Made by a program: the position numbers and the translations under genes. From Spirulina major PCC 6313 (lineage in GTDB: Bacteria > Cyanobacteriota > Cyanobacteriia > Cyanobacteriales > Spirulinaceae), in NCBI RefSeq assembly GCF_001890765.1, contig NZ_KV878783.1, positions 2,689,840 to 2,753,839 of the forward strand: DNA of 64,000 nucleotides. Direction: 5' to 3'. Every line of letters starts with the position of its first letter. Within the stretch, counting starts at the first letter, position 1. This document shows positions 34,616-43,562 of this stretch, piece by piece. The notes below the pieces were generated by a model, which saw nothing but the letters and a program-made list of their open reading frames with translations, was not told where the DNA came from and searched no databases.

Positions 34616-35956
34616 ATGTCCACCGTTGCCCTGACTGCGATCGCTGATCACCAAACCCTCACCATCACGCCCCCCGCCACAGCATCCCTTCAGGGCACGA
34701 TCACGATTCCCGGCGATAAATCCATTTCCCACCGGGCGTTAATGTTGGGGGCGATCGCCTCCGGAACCACCACCATTCACGGTCTTTTATTGGGGGAAGA
34801 TCCCCGCAGTACAGCGGCCTGTTTTCGGGCAATGGGGGCGCGAATTTCTGACCTCAATACCGATACGGTCACCGTGGAGGGTGTGGGCTTGGGCAGACTA
34901 GATGAACCCGTTGATGTGCTCAATGCGGGCAATTCCGGGACAACGCTGCGCCTCATGCTCGGTCTGCTCGCCTCCCATCCGGAACGATTGTTTACGGTGA
35001 CGGGGGATGGGTCATTGCGATCGCGCCCCATGTCCCGCGTCATCAAACCCCTCAGCCAAATGGGGGCGCAGATTTGGGGCCGCAATACCCACAACCTCGC
35101 CCCCCTCGCCGTCTACGGTCAACACCTCCAAGGCATCACCTATCATTCCCCCATCGCCTCCGCCCAAGTGAAATCCTGCATTCTCCTTGCCGGCCTCTCC
35201 GCTGAAGGGCAAACCACCGTGATCGAACCCGCCCTCTCTCGTGACCACAGCGAACGGATGTTAAAGGCATTCGGGGCAGATTTAACCGTAGACCCTGAAC
35301 AATTGAGCGTCACCGTGACGGGACATAGTGGGGAATTAACCGGGCAGACGGTGGTGGTGCCGGGGGATATTAGTTCGGCGGCGTTTTGGTTGGTGGCGGC
35401 AGCGATTACCCCCGGATCGGATTTGTTGATTGAAAATGTGGGGATGAATCCGACCCGGACGGGAGTATTAGAAGCCTTGGTGATGATGGGGGCAGATATT
35501 ACCGCAGAAAATCCCCGCATCGTCACAGGGGAACCGGTAGCGGATTTGCGGGTGCGTCACTCTGCGTTAAAGGGTTGTACAATCGCAGGCGATATCATCC
35601 CGCGTTTAATTGATGAAGTGCCGATCCTAGCGGTGGCGGCGGTGTTCGCAACAGGGACGACCGTGATTAAAGACGCTGAAGAATTGCGGGTTAAGGAAAG
35701 CGATCGCCTCGCCGTAATCGCAGCGGAACTGAGTCGCATGGGCGCAAAGGTGACAGAACACCCCGACGGCCTCGAAATCACCGGCGGCACGCCCCTCAAG
35801 GGCACAGATCTAGACAGCCACACCGACCACCGCATCGCCATGAGTTTAGCGATCGCCGCCCTCAACGCCAGCGGCACAACCCACATCTACCGCGCCGAAG
35901 CCGCCGCCATTTCCTACCCCGATTTTGTCACGACGCTGCAACAAGCTTGGCAGTAA
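34616..35956 (+). CDS. aroA: 3-phosphoshikimate 1-carboxyvinyltransferase (EPSP synthase)
   Basis: 446 residues from the ATG at 34616. Conserved sites: [21 protein letters not shown] (S3P binding), [18 protein letters not shown] (PEP/S3P loop), [36 protein letters not shown] (catalytic Asp in DE), and [13 protein letters not shown]. Penultimate step to chorismate in the shikimate pathway. The NAGNSGTT motif is of the kind seen in class II-like enzymes with G/A substitutions (inference). Confidence 0.96.
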   Translation: MSTVALTAIADHQTLTITPPATASLQGTITIPGDKSISHRALMLGAIASGTTTIHGLLLGEDPRSTAACFRAMGARISDLNTDTVTVEGVGLGRLDEPVDVLNAGNSGTTLRLMLGLLASHPERLFTVTGDGSLRSRPMSRVIKPLSQMGAQIWGRNTHNLAPLAVYGQHLQGITYHSPIASAQVKSCILLAGLSAEGQTTVIEPALSRDHSERMLKAFGADLTVDPEQLSVTVTGHSGELTGQTVVVPGDISSAAFWLVAAAITPGSDLLIENVGMNPTRTGVLEALVMMGADITAENPRIVTGEPVADLRVRHSALKGCTIAGDIIPRLIDEVPILAVAAVFATGTTVIKDAEELRVKESDRLAVIAAELSRMGAKVTEHPDGLEITGGTPLKGTDLDSHTDHRIAMSLAIAALNASGTTHIYRAEAAAISYPDFVTTLQQAWQ

Positions 35957-35979
35957 ATCAAGGCTGCCGCCATCCCAGG

Positions 35980-35999
35980 CAAGGGGCTTAAGCCCCTTG
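35980..35999. terminator. Palindromic hairpin after aroA (dispersed repeat copy 2)
   Basis: CAAGGGGCTTAAGCCCCTTG is a perfect 20-bp palindrome followed by TTTCTTC, 24 bp after the aroA stop. Its near-twin is at 19773-19792. A terminator role is likely; copy number elsewhere would tell whether it is also a repeat family. Confidence 0.55.
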
Positions 36000-36042
36000 T
36001 TTCTTCGTGATGATCAGGATTCAGACTTCATCGTTCACCTTC

Positions 36043-36951
36043 ATGGCTCTATCCCCGATGCCCCTGAAAATTCCGCCGATCGCCCTGCCCCTCGGCGCTA
36101 GTTTGCTGTTTGCCGGGAGTTTTATCGCGGGTAAATATACCACCGCTGATCTGCTACCCCTAACCACCTCCCTCTGGCGGTATCTGGCGGCGCTCCTGTT
36201 TCTCACGGGGATGGCGTGGCGGTTGCCTAGTCTCAGTTTAACGGTGGCACGGCGGGATCTCCTGCCCTTAAGTTTGCTCGGTTTATCGGGAATCGTCGGC
36301 TACCATTATTTTTTCTTTAGTAGTCTGCGCTATACCGCCGTAATTAACACCGCGATCATTAACGCCACCAATCCGATCATCACCAGCATTGCCGCTGCGA
36401 TCATCCTGGGGGAAACCCTGGCATTCAAAAACTACTTGGGGGGTGCGATCGCCTTCCTCGGTGTGATCCTCCTCCTCACTGGCGGCAACCTCCAAAACCT
36501 GATCACCCTCCAATTCAACCAAGGCGATGGCCTGATGCTGCTGGCGGTACTCTGCTGGGTCGCCTATTCGCTGCTCCTCAAACGCCTCTCCCGCCGTTAC
36601 TCTGGCTTTACCCTCACCTACTACGCCGCCCTCTTTGGCGTGATCTTTCTCCTCTTGCTCGCCGCCCCCGAACACCCGATCACCCAACTCCGCACCAGTG
36701 CCCTCTCCTCCCAACTCGGCATCCTCTACATGGGGATCGGCACATCAGGCCTGGGCTACCTGCAATACAATCTTTCCGTGATTGCGATCGGAGCGACCCG
36801 CACCGCCTGCATTATCTATAGTTTCGTGCCGATTTTTGTGGCGTTGCTGTCGTTGCTCTTTTTTGGGGTTGCGATCGCACCTCTAATGCTCCTGATCATG
36901 GCCTTGATCATTGCTGGAGTGAATCTGATGCTCACCCCCACCCCTGAGTAG
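36043..36951 (+). CDS. EamA/DMT-superfamily permease
   Basis: 302 residues from the ATG at 36043 (upstream ATGs at 36007/36010 are possible). Ten hydrophobic helices in two EamA repeats (ALPLGASLLFAGSFIAGKYTTADLLPLTTSLWRY; QGDGLMLLAVLCWVAYSLLLKRLSRRYSG). Inner-membrane metabolite exporter or carrier; substrate unknown. Preceded by the palindromic repeat at 35980. Confidence 0.88.
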   Translation: MALSPMPLKIPPIALPLGASLLFAGSFIAGKYTTADLLPLTTSLWRYLAALLFLTGMAWRLPSLSLTVARRDLLPLSLLGLSGIVGYHYFFFSSLRYTAVINTAIINATNPIITSIAAAIILGETLAFKNYLGGAIAFLGVILLLTGGNLQNLITLQFNQGDGLMLLAVLCWVAYSLLLKRLSRRYSGFTLTYYAALFGVIFLLLLAAPEHPITQLRTSALSSQLGILYMGIGTSGLGYLQYNLSVIAIGATRTACIIYSFVPIFVALLSLLFFGVAIAPLMLLIMALIIAGVNLMLTPTPE

Positions 36952-37018
36952 TGCCCCAGGATTAGATCGCGGCAGGCCCAGACTAAAATAAAAGAATTAA
37001 TCTAAATGTCTTGAGTCT

Positions 37019-37528
37019 ATGTCTACCCAACGTCGGAATTCCCTAGCCTTGGTGGTTAGGGCTGTTGGCCTGTCCATTACCTTCTCTCTATTGTCGGCCG
37101 GAGCAGCGAGCAAAGCAGTGCTTGCCCAATGTGTCCCTGCTACATTTCCCCAAAATTGGTTGCAACAACAAGAAGCCCAAGGCGGCCACACGATCGCCCG
37201 TCATGTGGGCCGCACCAACCAACAGCTTATCGATCGCCTCCGCAACAGCTCCATCAGTGCCGCCAGTACCTATCCCAATTTGGCCACTGCCTCCACCCAT
37301 GTTCAAGCCGCCCTCACTGCCAACGCCACAACCCTAAATAATTGGGTGACGGGGGCTGCGATCGGCGAGAAGCGGGCCGTGAGCTATGCAGCGGGGGCTA
37401 CGGTTGGCCGAGTTGCCGGCCGTCCGGCTGCCCTGAGTAACATTGCCAGCAGCCGTAATCTCCTGGCCGTGATGACGAAAACGGCCAATGGAACCTGTTT
37501 GTTGCTCACATCCTACCCAACCCGTTAA
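37019..37528 (+). CDS. Exported RNase A-like toxin (CdiA-CT RNase A domain)
   Basis: 169 residues. Residues 1-36 are a Sec signal peptide (RRNS, then VVRAVGLSITFSLLSAGAAS, cleavage near AVLAQ). The mature domain matches the bacterial CdiA-CT RNase A family: GGHTIARHVGRTNQQLIDRL, then AASTYPNLATAS, NATTLNNWVTG and a terminal CLLLTSYPTR. The four residues expected at the active site of the Yersinia homologue appear with the right spacing: His62 and Arg73 (11 apart), Thr164 and Tyr166. In other bacteria this domain is the C-terminal warhead of a giant CdiA or polymorphic toxin; here it is free-standing with its own export signal. The next gene, 2 bp downstream, looks like its immunity protein. 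Confidence 0.8.
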   Translation: MSTQRRNSLALVVRAVGLSITFSLLSAGAASKAVLAQCVPATFPQNWLQQQEAQGGHTIARHVGRTNQQLIDRLRNSSISAASTYPNLATASTHVQAALTANATTLNNWVTGAAIGEKRAVSYAAGATVGRVAGRPAALSNIASSRNLLAVMTKTANGTCLLLTSYPTR

Positions 37529-37530
37529 GC

Positions 37531-37827
37531 ATGAGCGGTTTACCCGGCTATGAATCCCTCTACAGTTTTTTGTGTGCTGAGTTTGCGGAGGCGGATTGGG
37601 AGGGACTCAGTGATGAAGCCGTGTTGCTCAATTGCCTCGCCCCTCAACTTCAGCCCTGGCATCGCACCGTGATTGCAGAGGGGCGGGCTGTGTTGGCGGC
37701 CCAGCCGTTCCCGTGGGAGGCGATCGCCCACTATGCCAATCGGCATTTCGAGACGGAAGCGGCGGCCAGAGCTTGGTTAACTCAGATTCTTGATGGGCTG
37801 GAGCAGCATTTATCCCTAAACCCGTAA
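37531..37827 (+). CDS. CdiI-like immunity protein
   Basis: 98 residues, acidic, all-helical in appearance: MSGLPGYESLYSFLCAEFAEADWEGLSDEAVLLNCL...EGRAVLAAQPFPWEAIAHYANRHFETEAAARAWLTQILDGLEQHL. The order Y..L..FL...F..DW, a central E....L helix and a terminal AWL..I...L agrees with the CdiI-type immunity family. Start is 2 bp after the toxin stop, so the two are translated together, as toxin-immunity pairs are. No signal peptide, as expected for a cytosolic protector. The tnpB element inserts 32 bp downstream. Confidence 0.65.
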   Translation: MSGLPGYESLYSFLCAEFAEADWEGLSDEAVLLNCLAPQLQPWHRTVIAEGRAVLAAQPFPWEAIAHYANRHFETEAAARAWLTQILDGLEQHLSLNP

Positions 37828-37859
37828 AGAGTGACAGTCCCGGAAACTACAGCTTTTAC

Positions 37860-39117
37860 GAATGTAAAGCTTATATCCCCCGTTTTCCAAACGGGGGATA
37901 TAAGCGAAGGGCTGAATTTATTCAGCCGTGATACCGAGGTATCATAGCAACCATGAAAACGCTCAAGTTCAAGCTCTACCAGCATAAGCGGAATCGATAC
38001 CTCAAGCGGACAATCAATGCCGCAGGGCGTATCTACAACCATTGTGTTGCCCTCCACAAACGGTACTACCGAATGTGGGGCAAGCACTTGAACTGCGCCC
38101 GACTGCAAAAACACATCGCCAAGCTCCGTAAACGGAACCCCTGGTGGTTGCAGGTGGGTTCTCAAGCCGTACAGGATATCTGCCAACGAATTGAGAAAGC
38201 GTATCAACTGTTCTTCAAACACAACAAAAAAGGCGTTCGCCTGCCAAACTTTAAGAAGACCCGAAAGTACAAATCCTTCACCCTCAAGCAAGCTGGGTAC
38301 AAATTCCTCGGTGGCAACCGGGTGAGGATTGGGAACAAAGTCTATCAATATTGGCACTCTCGTCCCATTGAGGGCAAGGTCAAAACCCTGACGATTAAAC
38401 GAACTCCCTTGGGAGAACTGTTCATGATTGTCACGGTAGATACCCTGTCAGAACCCCAAGTCAAAACCGAGACAGGTAACATTGCTGGTTTTGATTTTGG
38501 ACTCAAGACGTTTCTGACCTGTTCGGAGGGGTTCAATCTTGATGCCCCCTTGTTCTTCAAGCAGTCACTCAATGCAGTTCGCAAAGCAAGTCGAGAATTA
38601 TCTCGCAAGCAAAAGGGTTCAGCCCATCGGGAACGTGCCCGATTAAACTTATCCCGCAAGCATGAAGATATTGCCCATCGACGGCGGGACTGGTTTTGGA
38701 AGTTGGCTCACCGCCTGACGAATCAGTTTGATATGCTGTGTTTTGAAACCTTGAACCTCAAGGCGATGCAGCGGCTTTGGGGGCGTAAGGTGAGTGATTT
38801 GGCGTTTCGGGAGTTTCTGCAAATCCTGGAGTGGGTGGCGACGAAGAAGGGGAAGCGGGTGGTCTATGTTGACCGCTGGTTCCCTTCGAGCAAGACCTGT
38901 TCAAGTTGTGGTCATATTTTGGAGCATCTGGATTTAGAGACTCGCCATTGGCGGTGTCCCAGTTGCTCGGCAGAGAATGATCGGGATGAGAATGCGGCGA
39001 TGAATATTAAAGTGGCTGGGGCTTCAGCCATTGGGTTAGGTGATGTCAGACAGGCGTTGCCTGCTATTGCTGTTTGATCCCAGAATCCCCCGTTTAGAAA
39101 ACGGGGGAGTAAGTCAA
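37860..39117 (+). mobile_element. IS200/IS605-type element with tnpB only, copy 1
   Basis: Borders deduced by comparing the two copies in this window: shared sequence starts after TTAC (37856-37859) and ends at GTAAGTCAA (39117), 1258 bp in both. The left end holds a hairpin with CCCCCGTTT/AAACGGGGG, the right end CCCCGTTT/AAACGGGG. No tnpA is present, so movement would need a transposase in trans. TTAC flanking the left end matches the target/TAM behaviour of this family. Confidence 0.88.
37953..39077 (+). CDS. tnpB: TnpB, RNA-guided nuclease of IS200/IS605 type
   Basis: 374 residues, full length. N-terminal helical region (KFKLYQHKRNRYLKRTINAAGRIYNHCV), RuvC-I Asp in GFDFGLKTFL, RuvC-II Glu in CFETLNLKAMQ, zinc finger CSSCGH...CPSC, RuvC-III Asp in DRDENAAMN. 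All catalytic residues are intact. Family knowledge: TnpB uses an omega-RNA from the element's right end; its guide would be the flank starting at 39118 (CTTAGTAAGTAGAGCAGG). About eight residues differ from the copy at 58587. Confidence 0.93.
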   Translation: MKTLKFKLYQHKRNRYLKRTINAAGRIYNHCVALHKRYYRMWGKHLNCARLQKHIAKLRKRNPWWLQVGSQAVQDICQRIEKAYQLFFKHNKKGVRLPNFKKTRKYKSFTLKQAGYKFLGGNRVRIGNKVYQYWHSRPIEGKVKTLTIKRTPLGELFMIVTVDTLSEPQVKTETGNIAGFDFGLKTFLTCSEGFNLDAPLFFKQSLNAVRKASRELSRKQKGSAHRERARLNLSRKHEDIAHRRRDWFWKLAHRLTNQFDMLCFETLNLKAMQRLWGRKVSDLAFREFLQILEWVATKKGKRVVYVDRWFPSSKTCSSCGHILEHLDLETRHWRCPSCSAENDRDENAAMNIKVAGASAIGLGDVRQALPAIAV

Positions 39118-39297
39118 CTTAGTAAGTAGAGCAGGTAAGATTTAGAACACCAGAATTTCCGAGCTAATTTGGACAAAAGCCTCATCATTACTCAATCCTG
39201 GGCTTTTGTTACAATCTGTTACATAGCGTGCAAGATTCGCCCTGGCCTACTTAACTCAGCACATCGCAAACCCAAAAGAACCCATCGTCATAAAAGC

Positions 39298-39786
39298 ATG
39301 AGTAGTCTCTCTCAAGAAGCAGTAGAAGCATTATTTGACAGGGTAGCCCATCGATACTTTGCGCTCTCTCTTCCTAATGAACCTACATCAGACCAAAGAT
39401 TAAGACATCAAAAACAACTAGATCAGTTTGCCAGAGAATTTATTCGGATTCAGCGAAACTTGTCTGATCAATCTGAACAAAAATTTTTTGCTCTCTACTT
39501 CACCGGAACCATTCGATTTAATCAAGAAAAGTATCAGGCTGCATATCGATGGTTAACAAAAGCCAAACAGCTTTATCCTGAGCAAGCGTATATCTTTATG
39601 GATATGTATGCAGGATGTCTACATATCCTTTTAAGCCGTAAAAAACGGCACGCAGAGGCATTGGAGACAGCCTATCATTATTTTCATGAAGGAATTTTAG
39701 CTGCAAAATCTAATACGGATCAAGAGACATATCAGCGCCTTAAAGAAGGGTATGAATATTTCTTTGACAAAGAGTGTCCTTTTTAG
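39298..39786 (+). CDS. TPR-like hypothetical protein
   Basis: 162 residues from the ATG at 39298 (a TTG upstream is less likely). Alpha-helical, with TPR-like pairs: EQKFFALYFTGTIRFNQEKYQAAYRWLTKAKQLYPE and AYIFMDMYAGCLHILLSRKKRHAEALETAYHYFHEGI. No export signal. Base composition is more AT-rich than its neighbours. Function unknown. Confidence 0.6.
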   Translation: MSSLSQEAVEALFDRVAHRYFALSLPNEPTSDQRLRHQKQLDQFAREFIRIQRNLSDQSEQKFFALYFTGTIRFNQEKYQAAYRWLTKAKQLYPEQAYIFMDMYAGCLHILLSRKKRHAEALETAYHYFHEGILAAKSNTDQETYQRLKEGYEYFFDKECPF

Positions 39787-39874
39787 AGTTTAGGCCTACT
39801 TTGGGCTTTAGATTGAAAGTTTGTAACCCAATCGGTTAATACATTGAATCCAAAATTAATACATTGAATCCAAA

Positions 39875-39901
39875 AAAGGAACTGAGCGATTCAGTTCCTT
39901 T
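39875..39901. terminator. Bidirectional terminator between the TPR gene and rbcS
   Basis: AAAGGAACTGA and TCAGTTCCTTT form an 11-bp stem with A-run upstream and TCTTTTTT downstream, so it can terminate from both sides. On the - strand it lies 45 bp past the rbcS stop. Just before it is a short direct repeat (AATACATTGAATCCAAAA twice, about 39838-39875). Confidence 0.8.
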
Positions 39902-39945
39902 CTTTTTTGATGAATTTGGCGCGATCGCGTCAAACGCAATTCAAT

Positions 39946-40287
39946 CTAGAAGCGGCTCACACCGGGCTTGTACACGATGAAGCTCACCGTTTGACATTGC
40001 TTGATGTTGTCAAAACCCACCACACGAATATAAGAATCCGCATACTCTTGACGGCATTCGCGCACTTCATTCAGCACATCTTGGGGGCTGTGAGCACCAA
40101 ACAACGGCAGCTTCCACATCGTCCAGTGGTGATCGCTGGGCTTGGGATCTTTTTCAAACTCAACCGCCGGGATATAGCCTTGATCCAACATATATTGGAT
40201 TTGCAGCGCAATTTGCTGATCCGTCAACGGGGGAAGATAAGAAAGAGTTTCGTAACGCTTCTCTTTGGGTAACGTCTTCATTGCCAT
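39946..40287 (-). CDS. rbcS: RuBisCO small subunit
   Basis: 113 residues, cyanobacterial length: [57 protein letters not shown]...[20 protein letters not shown]. Pairs with RbcL to form the L8S8 holoenzyme. Last gene of rbcL-rbcX-rbcS. GAGG lies upstream of the first ATG. Confidence 0.98.
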   Translation of the reverse strand: MAMKTLPKEKRYETLSYLPPLTDQQIALQIQYMLDQGYIPAVEFEKDPKPSDHHWTMWKLPLFGAHSPQDVLNEVRECRQEYADSYIRVVGFDNIKQCQTVSFIVYKPGVSRF

Positions 40288-40329
40288 GGGTTAAGACCTC
40301 ATTAAAGTAAAGATGGGTGCAAAAAATCC

Positions 40330-40704
40330 CTAATCAGAGGGAGATTCGGTCGAAGCGGACGGGTCAGGGTCAGACCGGGTTAAGCGTTCCAAGACTTGGC
40401 GGCGATGTTCCGTGTTCGAGAGTTGAACCGCATCACGAACCATCCCCGGTAAAAAATCAACAATCTGCTCCGTTAAGTCAGCCCGCACCGTCAAAATCCG
40501 TAACACTAACTCTTTATGCTCTAGCATTAACCCGTCTAGATAGGCTTCCCCATCTTGGAGTTTGCCAGCGGAATAATGAGTCAGCCAAATGGCTTGGGGA
40601 GGGTTGGTCTCGGTCAGTTGATTGATAATTTCTCGCACTGCCTGGTAGGTGAGGTAGCTTTGCAGCATCTGCACCGTATCGTGGGCAAGATCTTTAGGGT
40701 TCAT
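40330..40704 (-). CDS. rbcX: RuBisCO assembly chaperone RbcX
   Basis: 124 residues from the ATG at 40704 (an upstream TTG also in frame). MNPKDLAHDTVQMLQSYLTYQAVREIINQLTETNPPQAIWLTHYSAGKLQDGEAYLDGLM is canonical RbcX with the conserved YLTYQAV and QAIWL stretches that form the groove clamping the RbcL C-terminal peptide. The ESPSD tail is variable. Sits between rbcL and rbcS as in most beta-cyanobacteria. Confidence 0.97.
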   Translation of the reverse strand: MNPKDLAHDTVQMLQSYLTYQAVREIINQLTETNPPQAIWLTHYSAGKLQDGEAYLDGLMLEHKELVLRILTVRADLTEQIVDFLPGMVRDAVQLSNTEHRRQVLERLTRSDPDPSASTESPSD

Positions 40705-40749
40705 GGGCAAAACTGGTTCCGACCCGACCGATTGTAGGTGGAAATACTC

Positions 40750-40787
40750 AGGATAAACGGTAACGGTTTTACCCGTTCGTTTATCCT
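40750..40787 (-). promoter_or_regulatory. Hairpin between rbcL and rbcX
   Basis: AGGATAAACG (40750-40759) pairs with CGTTTATCCT (40778-40787), with additional AACGG/CCGTT pairing inside. It starts 11 bp beyond the rbcL stop. Likely an mRNA-stabilising 3' structure or partial terminator allowing more rbcL than rbcX; direct evidence is lacking. Confidence 0.6.
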
Positions 40788-40797
40788 GTTTGCCAAC

Positions 40798-42210
40798 CTA
40801 GATGGTATCCATTGCTTCAAACTCGAACTTGATTTCTTTCCACAGTTCGCAAGCCGCAGCCAATTCAGGACTCCAGCGGCAGGCTTCGCGGATCACGTCG
40901 TTGCCTTCGCGAGCGAGGTTACGACCTTCGTTACGAGCTTGAACACAGGCTTCTAAGGCAACCCGGTTGGCGGTTGCACCCGGTGCATTCCCCCAAGGGT
41001 GACCGAGGGTACCACCCCCGAACTGTAAGCAAGAGTCATCGCCGAAGATTTCCACCAAGGCGGGCATGTGCCAGACGTGAATCCCACCGGATGCCACGGG
41101 CATGGTGCTGGGGAGGGAGGCGTAGTCTTGGGTGAAGAAAATACCGCGTGAACGATCTTCTTCCACGTAGTCTTCACGCATCAGGTCAACAAACCCCATG
41201 GTAATGCCGCGTTCGCCTTCGAGTTTACCGACGACGGTACCGGAGTGGAGGTGATCCCCACCGGAGAGGCGGAGACATTTGGCCAACACGCGGAAGTGAA
41301 TCCCGTGGTTCCGTTGACGGTCAACCACAGCGTGCATGGCGCGGTGGATGTGCAGCAACACACCGTTACGACGACACCATTTGGACAGGCTGGTGTTGGC
41401 GGTGAAGCCACTGGTGAAGAAGTCATGCATGATGATGGGAGTGCCGATTTCTTTGGCGAATTCGGCGCGTTCCATCATTTGCTCACAGGTGGGAGCGGTG
41501 ACGTTGAGATAGTGCCCTTTGATTTCGTTGGTTTCGGCTTGGGCTTTCTCGATCGCCTCTTGGACGAAGAGGAAGCGATCGCGCCAACGCATGAAGGGCT
41601 GAGAGTTAATATTTTCGTCGTCTTTGGTGAAGTCCAAACCACCGCGCAGACATTCATAGACTGCACGACCGTAGTTTTTGGCAGACAGACCCAATTTGGG
41701 CTTAATCGTACAACCCAAGAGAGGACGACCATACTTGTTCAGTTTGTCGCGCTCAACGGTAATCCCGTGGGGCGGGCCTTCAAAGGTCTTGATCAACGCT
41801 ACGGGGAAACGAATATCTTCCAAACGCAGGGCACGTAGGGCTTTAAACCCGAACACGTTACCGACGATGGAGGTCAAAACGTTGGTGACAGACCCTTCTT
41901 CAAACAGATCGAGGGGATAGGCCACAAAGCAGAAATACTGGTTATCTTCACCGGGAACGGCTTCGAGGTCATAGCAACGACCTTTGTAGCGATCCAGGTC
42001 GGTCAAACCGTCGGTCCATACGGTAGTCCAGGTTCCGGTGGATGATTCTGCTGCCACAGCCGCACCAGCTTCTTCAGGAGGAACGCCCGGTTGCGGGGTC
42101 ATCCGGAAGCATGCGAGCAGGTCAGTGTCTTTGGGGGTGTAATCGGGGGTGTAATAGGTCAGACGATAGTCCTTTACGCCCGCCTCAAACCCAGGTTTGG
42201 TTTGTACCAT
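40798..42210 (-). CDS. rbcL: RuBisCO large subunit, form IB
   Basis: 470 residues. Active-site residues are all present: the carbamylated lysine in [40 protein letters not shown] and [20 protein letters not shown]. Sequence is clearly form IB (plant/beta-cyanobacterial). GGAGGAATTTGAGGATATG gives strong ribosome binding. It carries the first gene position of rbcLXS and lies 610 bp downstream of ccmN on the same strand. Confidence 0.99.
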   Translation of the reverse strand: MVQTKPGFEAGVKDYRLTYYTPDYTPKDTDLLACFRMTPQPGVPPEEAGAAVAAESSTGTWTTVWTDGLTDLDRYKGRCYDLEAVPGEDNQYFCFVAYPLDLFEEGSVTNVLTSIVGNVFGFKALRALRLEDIRFPVALIKTFEGPPHGITVERDKLNKYGRPLLGCTIKPKLGLSAKNYGRAVYECLRGGLDFTKDDENINSQPFMRWRDRFLFVQEAIEKAQAETNEIKGHYLNVTAPTCEQMMERAEFAKEIGTPIIMHDFFTSGFTANTSLSKWCRRNGVLLHIHRAMHAVVDRQRNHGIHFRVLAKCLRLSGGDHLHSGTVVGKLEGERGITMGFVDLMREDYVEEDRSRGIFFTQDYASLPSTMPVASGGIHVWHMPALVEIFGDDSCLQFGGGTLGHPWGNAPGATANRVALEACVQARNEGRNLAREGNDVIREACRWSPELAAACELWKEIKFEFEAMDTI

Positions 42211-42820
42211 ATCCTCAAATTCCTCCTTTAAATAAGTCGTGGTGAGGCTTACGTTTAACAGTGATTTCTACTCACAACTGCGGGCCGGTTGGCGTGACTG
42301 TGACGTGACGAAGGGAGGAGCATCAAAGCGGAACCTTTTGTTCGTTTCCGTATCAAACAGTAACAACTCAGCCCAAGTTGGCGTTCAAAGAATTTCTGTT
42401 TAATGACAAGTTGTTTATGTCACGTTTTAGCTTATCACGAAGGCTCAACCTTTTTAGGAAAAGTCTAGGCAATTTTTTGAATCGGATAATTGTGATTCCT
42501 TTTCGGAGACATTAAGAAAATTAATATTTTATTAAAAAAAGATTACTGGTGTTTTTTTAAACAAAGAAAATCGCTCAAATCCTTGCTAGCTAAGGGTTTG
42601 AGCCAAGTGGCTAATGTTCTAGGACGGAATGAATTAGGACAATCTTGCGTAGACTAAGCCAAAGTCCAGGGGTCTAAGAAGAAGCTGATTGGTAGCGCGG
42701 GGAGCATTCCACGACGATGCCCAGATCTATGGCGATCTATGGTTACAAATGTTTACAATTTTGATAGTATTGACTCTCGTTTTTCTCAAAAAAACAATAA
42801 CTATAGATCCGATCTTAAGG
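42211..42820 (-). promoter_or_regulatory. rbcL upstream region
   Basis: No gene in 610 bp. AT-rich with several A/T runs (42470-42560, 42740-42830), as expected for a strong rbc promoter and long leader. No binding site could be identified with confidence. Confidence 0.5.
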
Positions 42821-43498
42821 CTATTCCTGCTGACGACTCTGAATCTGTTCATCGTGGGGAAACAGGGTAATCAGTAATTGATTAATCATGACTTTACTTT
42901 TCTTCAATCGCTCCGATTGTTGCTGGGTGGATTCATCCGGCGTTGCGATCGCAGCAGACTGATCAACGTGAGGTGAAGATTCAGGATGATGGTTAGGCGG
43001 TTCGGGAACAGGAGTCGGTTCAGGGGGTGGGTTGGGTGTTGGTTCGGGTGGTGCTGTCTCAAGAGACCAAGGATCGGATTCAAGATCTGAGGCTTGCGAT
43101 TCTGGGGACGATGCAGATGCAGCAACGGGGTGAGGGGGCCGATTTTGATCGGATGGCGCACCGAGGAGGCTACCGGCGAGGATGACATCCATGGCGGAGA
43201 CAGAGGTGGCGTAGAGGGTAGACAGTCCACCAATACAACTGTTGGTGCCGATGTGACAGGGGCCAACAATTAAAACTCCTGGGCCAAGACTTGCGCCTTC
43301 GGCGATCGTGATTTCACCGTTGCCGGCGTTGAGGATCACGCCCATGCCGATACAGGCTCCGGCTGCAATTTCAATCCGACCTTGGGGGGCTGCTAGCAAA
43401 ATTGCACCGGGAGCGATCGCCGCACTGGGATGAATAATGACATCACCGACAACCCGGACATGGGGCAGTGAACAAAGGTGCAAAGGTTGCAAAGGCAT
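42821..43498 (-). CDS. ccmN: Carboxysome assembly protein CcmN
   Basis: 225 residues from the ATG at 43498. N-terminal hexapeptide-repeat left-handed beta-helix (VGDVIIHPSAAIAPGAILLAAPQGRIEIAAGACIGMGVILNAGNGEITIAEGASLGPGVLIVG), a long Pro-rich flexible linker, and a C-terminal amphipathic encapsulation peptide (SKVMINQLLITLFPHDE). The beta-helix binds CcmM; the terminal peptide recruits the CcmK shell. Domain layout and operon place make this certain. Confidence 0.95.
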   Translation of the reverse strand: MPLQPLHLCSLPHVRVVGDVIIHPSAAIAPGAILLAAPQGRIEIAAGACIGMGVILNAGNGEITIAEGASLGPGVLIVGPCHIGTNSCIGGLSTLYATSVSAMDVILAGSLLGAPSDQNRPPHPVAASASSPESQASDLESDPWSLETAPPEPTPNPPPEPTPVPEPPNHHPESSPHVDQSAAIATPDESTQQQSERLKKSKVMINQLLITLFPHDEQIQSRQQE

Positions 43499-43523
43499 GA
43501 CCACGGTGGGAAAAATGGCAAAA

Positions 43524-43552
43524 CACCAAAGTCAGCCGCGCTGACTTTGGTG
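43524..43552 (-). terminator. Perfect hairpin between ccmM and ccmN
   Basis: CACCAAAGTCAGC and GCTGACTTTGGTG form a perfect 13-bp stem with a 3-nt loop, 11 bp after the ccmM stop. On the - strand it is followed by TTTTGCCATTTTT. Probably an attenuating terminator or RNA-processing site that lowers ccmN expression relative to the upstream genes. Confidence 0.7.
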
Positions 43553-43562
43553 GGAACGAGGC

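Noticed and set aside
37840-37920. Possible CRISPR repeats from the CCCCCGTTT/AAACGGGGG hairpins near tnpB
   Set aside because: They occur once at each element end and are the subterminal hairpins of IS200/IS605 elements; no spacer array exists.
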